Part shown: in pieces, positions 29,784 through 32,522 of the stretch
How the letters are laid out: each line of letters begins with the position of its first letter
Numbering within the stretch: the first letter of the stretch is position 1
Assembly: GCF_003061005.1 (NCBI RefSeq)
Contig: NZ_QAIK01000040.1
Span: 24,218-56,739 of the forward strand
Direction of reading: 5' to 3'
From: Pseudomonas sp. HMWF021
GTDB lineage: Bacteria > Pseudomonadota > Gammaproteobacteria > Pseudomonadales > Pseudomonadaceae
DNA: 32,522 bases
The notes under the pieces: model-generated
Told to the model about the DNA's origin: nothing
The model's input: only the letters and a program-made list of their open reading frames with translations
The model's database searches: none
Position numbers and translations under genes: made by a program

Positions 29784-32522
29784 TCAGGCCTCGACCAGAC
29801 TCCACTGCTTGCTCAGCCGTTTATCCGAGATCGGCACTTTTGTCCCCAACTGCTGGGCGAACAGCGATACCCGGTACTCTTCCAGCCACCAGCGGTACAA
29901 CTCAAGTTGCGGATCGCGTTTGCCTTCCTGGGCATGCTTGGCGGCGCGGGTCTGGTATTGCGCCCAGAGGCCGGCCAGTTCACCGCTCCAGACCCGGTCC
30001 TTCTGTACCTGCGCGCCGAGTTTCTCGAAACGCTGCTCGACCGCCTTCAGATAGCGCGGCAGTTCCTTGAGCCATTGCATCGGCGTTTCCCGGACAAACC
30101 CCGGATACACCAGATTGCTGATTTGTTGCTTGATGTCGTTAAGCGCCACAGCCTGGGCCAGATCGATCTTGCCCTTGAAGCGTTTTTGCAGGCCGTGCCA
30201 CAGCTTGAGGATCTCCAGCGTCAGCCGCGCCACGCGTTCGGCGTGTTCGGTCCAGCTGCCGCGTTTGCGTTCGGCCAATGCGGCAAGCCCGGCGCCGTCC
30301 CGGGGCAACGGGTCTTCACCTTCAAGGATGCAGCTGTCGAGGCTGGCCAGCAGAATGTCTTCGACCAGCGCATCCACTCGGCCCAGCTCGCGATAGAGCA
30401 GGCCCAACTCGGTGATGCCCGGCAGTTTGCTGCGCAGGAACTTCGCCGGCTCAGCCAGTTGCTGCAGCAGCAGGCGCTGCAAGGCGCGGCGATGCTGGAA
30501 CTCGGCTTCAGCCGGGGTCGAGAACCGCCCTTCCTTGACCGTGCCGCCCTCTTCCACCAGCGCCGGATAGACCGTCATCGACAATCCGGCAATCTTCTGC
30601 TGGGTCTTTTCCGCCACCGGGGCGAATACCTTGGCCTCCACCGGCTGCTGACTTTTCGCACTCTGTGGCACCGCCAAAGCGGCTTGACTGGCTTCGGCAA
30701 AACGCGCGGTCAGCTCGGCCAGATCGCGGCCCTCGCCGAGGAACTTGCCCTGGCCGTCGACAATTTCCAGGTTCATCCGCAGATGGCTTTCAACCTGCTG
30801 CGCCGCTTCCGCCCATGCTTCATCGCTGACGCGCACACCGGTCATGCGCAGCAGCTCGCGACCGAGTGCTTGCGGCAACGAACCCTCGGCGAAGGTCATG
30901 CGCTGCAACGCCGCCTTGATGAAGTCCGGCACCGGCACGAAGTTCTTGCGCAAGGCTTTCGGCAGATTGCGCACCAGCGCAATGCACTTGGCCTCGATCA
31001 GCCCCGGCACTAGCCATTCCAGGCGCTCCGGCGGCAGCATCGGCAGCAGCGGTGCCGGCACGCGCAGGGTCACGCCGTCGCGCGGGTGATTGGGTTCGAA
31101 GTGGTAGCTGAGGGCCAGTTCCAGATCGCCGATGTGCAGCGTGTCCGGGTAATCCCGGGCGGTGACTTCACTGGCCTCGCGGGCCAGCACGTCTTCTTCG
31201 CGCATGATCAGCAGTTGCGGGTTTTTCTGACTGTTGACCCGATACCAGCTGTCGAAGGTCGCGGTCTGGTGAATCTCCGCCGGCAAGCGCGCATCGTAGA
31301 ACGCGTACAGGGTTTCTTCGTCGGCGAGAATGTCACGGCGACGGGCCTTGGCCTCCAGTTCGTCGAGCTGCTCGAGCAACTGCTTGTTAGCGGTCAGGCA
31401 CTTGGCTTTCGACTGAATCTCGCCCCGCACCAGACCTTCGCGGATAAACAGCTCCCGCGAAACCACCGGATCCACCGGGCCGTAATGCACCGGACGGCGA
31501 CCGACCACGATCAGCCCGAACAGAGTGATCTGCTCGTAGGCCACAACCTGACCGCGCTTTTTCTCCCAATGCGGTTCGAAATGGTTTTTCTTGATCAGGT
31601 GCCCGGCCAGCGGCTCGATCCAGTCGGCATCGATCTTGGCGACCATGCGCGCGTAGAGCTTGGTGGTTTCCACCAGTTCGGCGGTCATCAGCCACTGCGG
31701 ACGTTTCTTGCCGATGCCCGACGACGGGTGAATCCAGAAACGCCGCTGACGGGCGCCAAGGTAATCGCCGTCCTCGGTTTTCTGGCCAATCTGACTGAGC
31801 AGGCCGACCAGCACCGCTTTGTGCAGTTTCGGGTAATCCGCCGGTTCCTTGTTGAGGCTCAGCTGCATGTCGCGGCAGATCAGGCTCAACTGGCGATGGG
31901 AATCACGCCACTCGCGCAGACGCAGATAATTGAGGAAATTCTTCCGGCACCAGTTACGCAGCGGGCTGGCGGTCAGCGCCTGGCGCTGTTCTTCAAAACC
32001 GCGCCACAGATTGACCAGCCCGGCGAAGTCCGAATCGGTGTCTTTCCATTGCGCGTGGGCCTGATCGGCCGCTTGCTGACGCTCCGGCGGACGCTCGCGC
32101 GGGTCTTGAATCGACATGGCGCTGGCGACGATCAGCACTTCCTGCAAGCTGCCGAGCCTGGCCGCTTCGAGCAACATGCGGCCCATGCGCGGGTCCACCG
32201 GCAGGCGTGCCAACTGGCGCCCCAGCGGGGTCAACTGGCTGTTGCGATCCACCGCCGAGAGCTCTTGCAGCAGGTTGAAACCGTCGCTGATCGCCTTGCC
32301 GTCCGGCGGCTCGATAAACGGGAACGCGGTGATTTCGCCGAGGCGCAGATGCAGCATCTGCAAGATCACGGCGGCAAGGTTGGTGCGCAGAATTTCCGGA
32401 TCGGTGAATTCCGGGCGACCGAGGAAATCTTCCTCGCTGTACAGGCGCACGCAAATCCCCGGCTCGACCCGGCCGCAACGACCCTTACGCTGATTGGCGC
32501 TGGCCTGGGAAATCGCTTCGAT
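29784..32522 (-). CDS. hrpA: ATP-dependent RNA helicase HrpA, C-terminal part (gene continues past the right edge)
   Basis: The frame is open from the right edge to TGA at 29784, giving at least 912 residues. At the edge lies helicase motif VI (SANQRKGRCGRVEPG). The helicase-associated HA2 and winged-helix regions follow (LQMLHLRLGEITAFPFIEPP; LTPLGRQLARLPVDPRMGRMLLEA; VLIVASAMSIQDPRERP). Next comes the OB fold (FWIHPSSGIGKKRPQWLMTAELVETTKLYAR), then a long DUF3418 region ending WLEEYRVSLFAQQLGTKVPISDKRLSKQW. This matches the about 1300-residue HrpA of proteobacteria, a DEAH-box helicase linked to rescue of stalled ribosomes and mRNA processing. The ATPase motifs I-V lie outside the window. 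The GTG at 32450 is an internal valine codon. Confidence 0.95.
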   Translation of the reverse strand: MEAISQASANQRKGRCGRVEPGICVRLYSEEDFLGRPEFTDPEILRTNLAAVILQMLHLRLGEITAFPFIEPPDGKAISDGFNLLQELSAVDRNSQLTPLGRQLARLPVDPRMGRMLLEAARLGSLQEVLIVASAMSIQDPRERPPERQQAADQAHAQWKDTDSDFAGLVNLWRGFEEQRQALTASPLRNWCRKNFLNYLRLREWRDSHRQLSLICRDMQLSLNKEPADYPKLHKAVLVGLLSQIGQKTEDGDYLGARQRRFWIHPSSGIGKKRPQWLMTAELVETTKLYARMVAKIDADWIEPLAGHLIKKNHFEPHWEKKRGQVVAYEQITLFGLIVVGRRPVHYGPVDPVVSRELFIREGLVRGEIQSKAKCLTANKQLLEQLDELEAKARRRDILADEETLYAFYDARLPAEIHQTATFDSWYRVNSQKNPQLLIMREEDVLAREASEVTARDYPDTLHIGDLELALSYHFEPNHPRDGVTLRVPAPLLPMLPPERLEWLVPGLIEAKCIALVRNLPKALRKNFVPVPDFIKAALQRMTFAEGSLPQALGRELLRMTGVRVSDEAWAEAAQQVESHLRMNLEIVDGQGKFLGEGRDLAELTARFAEASQAALAVPQSAKSQQPVEAKVFAPVAEKTQQKIAGLSMTVYPALVEEGGTVKEGRFSTPAEAEFQHRRALQRLLLQQLAEPAKFLRSKLPGITELGLLYRELGRVDALVEDILLASLDSCILEGEDPLPRDGAGLAALAERKRGSWTEHAERVARLTLEILKLWHGLQKRFKGKIDLAQAVALNDIKQQISNLVYPGFVRETPMQWLKELPRYLKAVEQRFEKLGAQVQKDRVWSGELAGLWAQYQTRAAKHAQEGKRDPQLELYRWWLEEYRVSLFAQQLGTKVPISDKRLSKQWSLVEA

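Overview
The window reads as a chromosomal segment of a fluorescent-group Pseudomonas. The coding is GC-rich with strong antisense shadow frames. The protein set is typical of the genus (CvfB-type S1 protein, AzoR, AqpZ, Porin_5, HrpA, a PA3286-like KAS III). Nine intergenic repeats are of the GTAGGAGCTGCCG(C/A)AGGCTGCGATC type, arranged as inverted pairs (REPINs). No tRNA, rRNA, CRISPR array, insertion sequence or phage gene was seen.

Layout. 1-8.3 kb: tail of a membrane protein, a DMT transporter, a DUF2177 membrane protein, a CvfB-like RNA-binding protein, a small SutA-like protein, a TorF-like porin, a DUF6279 lipoprotein, a winged-helix protein, a DUF899 thioredoxin-like protein, a small periplasmic protein, and a two-gene unit made of a papain-like cysteine peptidase and an unknown partner. 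8.3-11.2 kb: a DEAD-box helicase and a divergent YbdG-type mechanosensitive channel. 11.2-16.75 kb: a bacteriocin island on the minus strand. 16.8-19.2 kb: a second DMT transporter, AzoR and a small secreted protein. 19.2-24.4 kb, plus strand: LysR regulator, alpha/beta hydrolase, periplasmic cyclophilin, ABC exporter, aquaporin Z. 24.5-32.5 kb: DUF482 acyltransferase-like protein, Porin_5 porin, anti-sigma and ECF sigma pair, KAS III, and the C-terminal part of HrpA, which runs off the right edge.

The most unusual region is the bacteriocin island, read right to left. An 859-residue S-type pyocin carries a pyocin_S domain and then a colicin-DNase-like domain whose HNH histidines are gone. A proline-rich linker and a second, different HNH-like C-terminal domain follow. 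Next come a DUF6392-like probable immunity gene overlapping the toxin stop, two tandem Im2/Im9-type DNase immunity genes, and a 524-residue protein with an Im-type domain at its N-terminus and a pyocin_S-type domain at its C-terminus. A frameshifted coding remnant lies between this operon and the shared terminator. I infer that the toxin module was swapped while old immunity genes were kept, and that a deletion joined an immunity gene to part of a second pyocin.

Other points of interest are a perfect 18-base palindrome upstream of the cysteine peptidase pair, three consecutive hairpins in the Porin_5 leader, and a hairpin between Shine-Dalgarno and start codon of the ABC exporter. In addition, REPINs supply the stop codon of the anti-sigma gene and fill the whole upstream gap of the ECF sigma gene.
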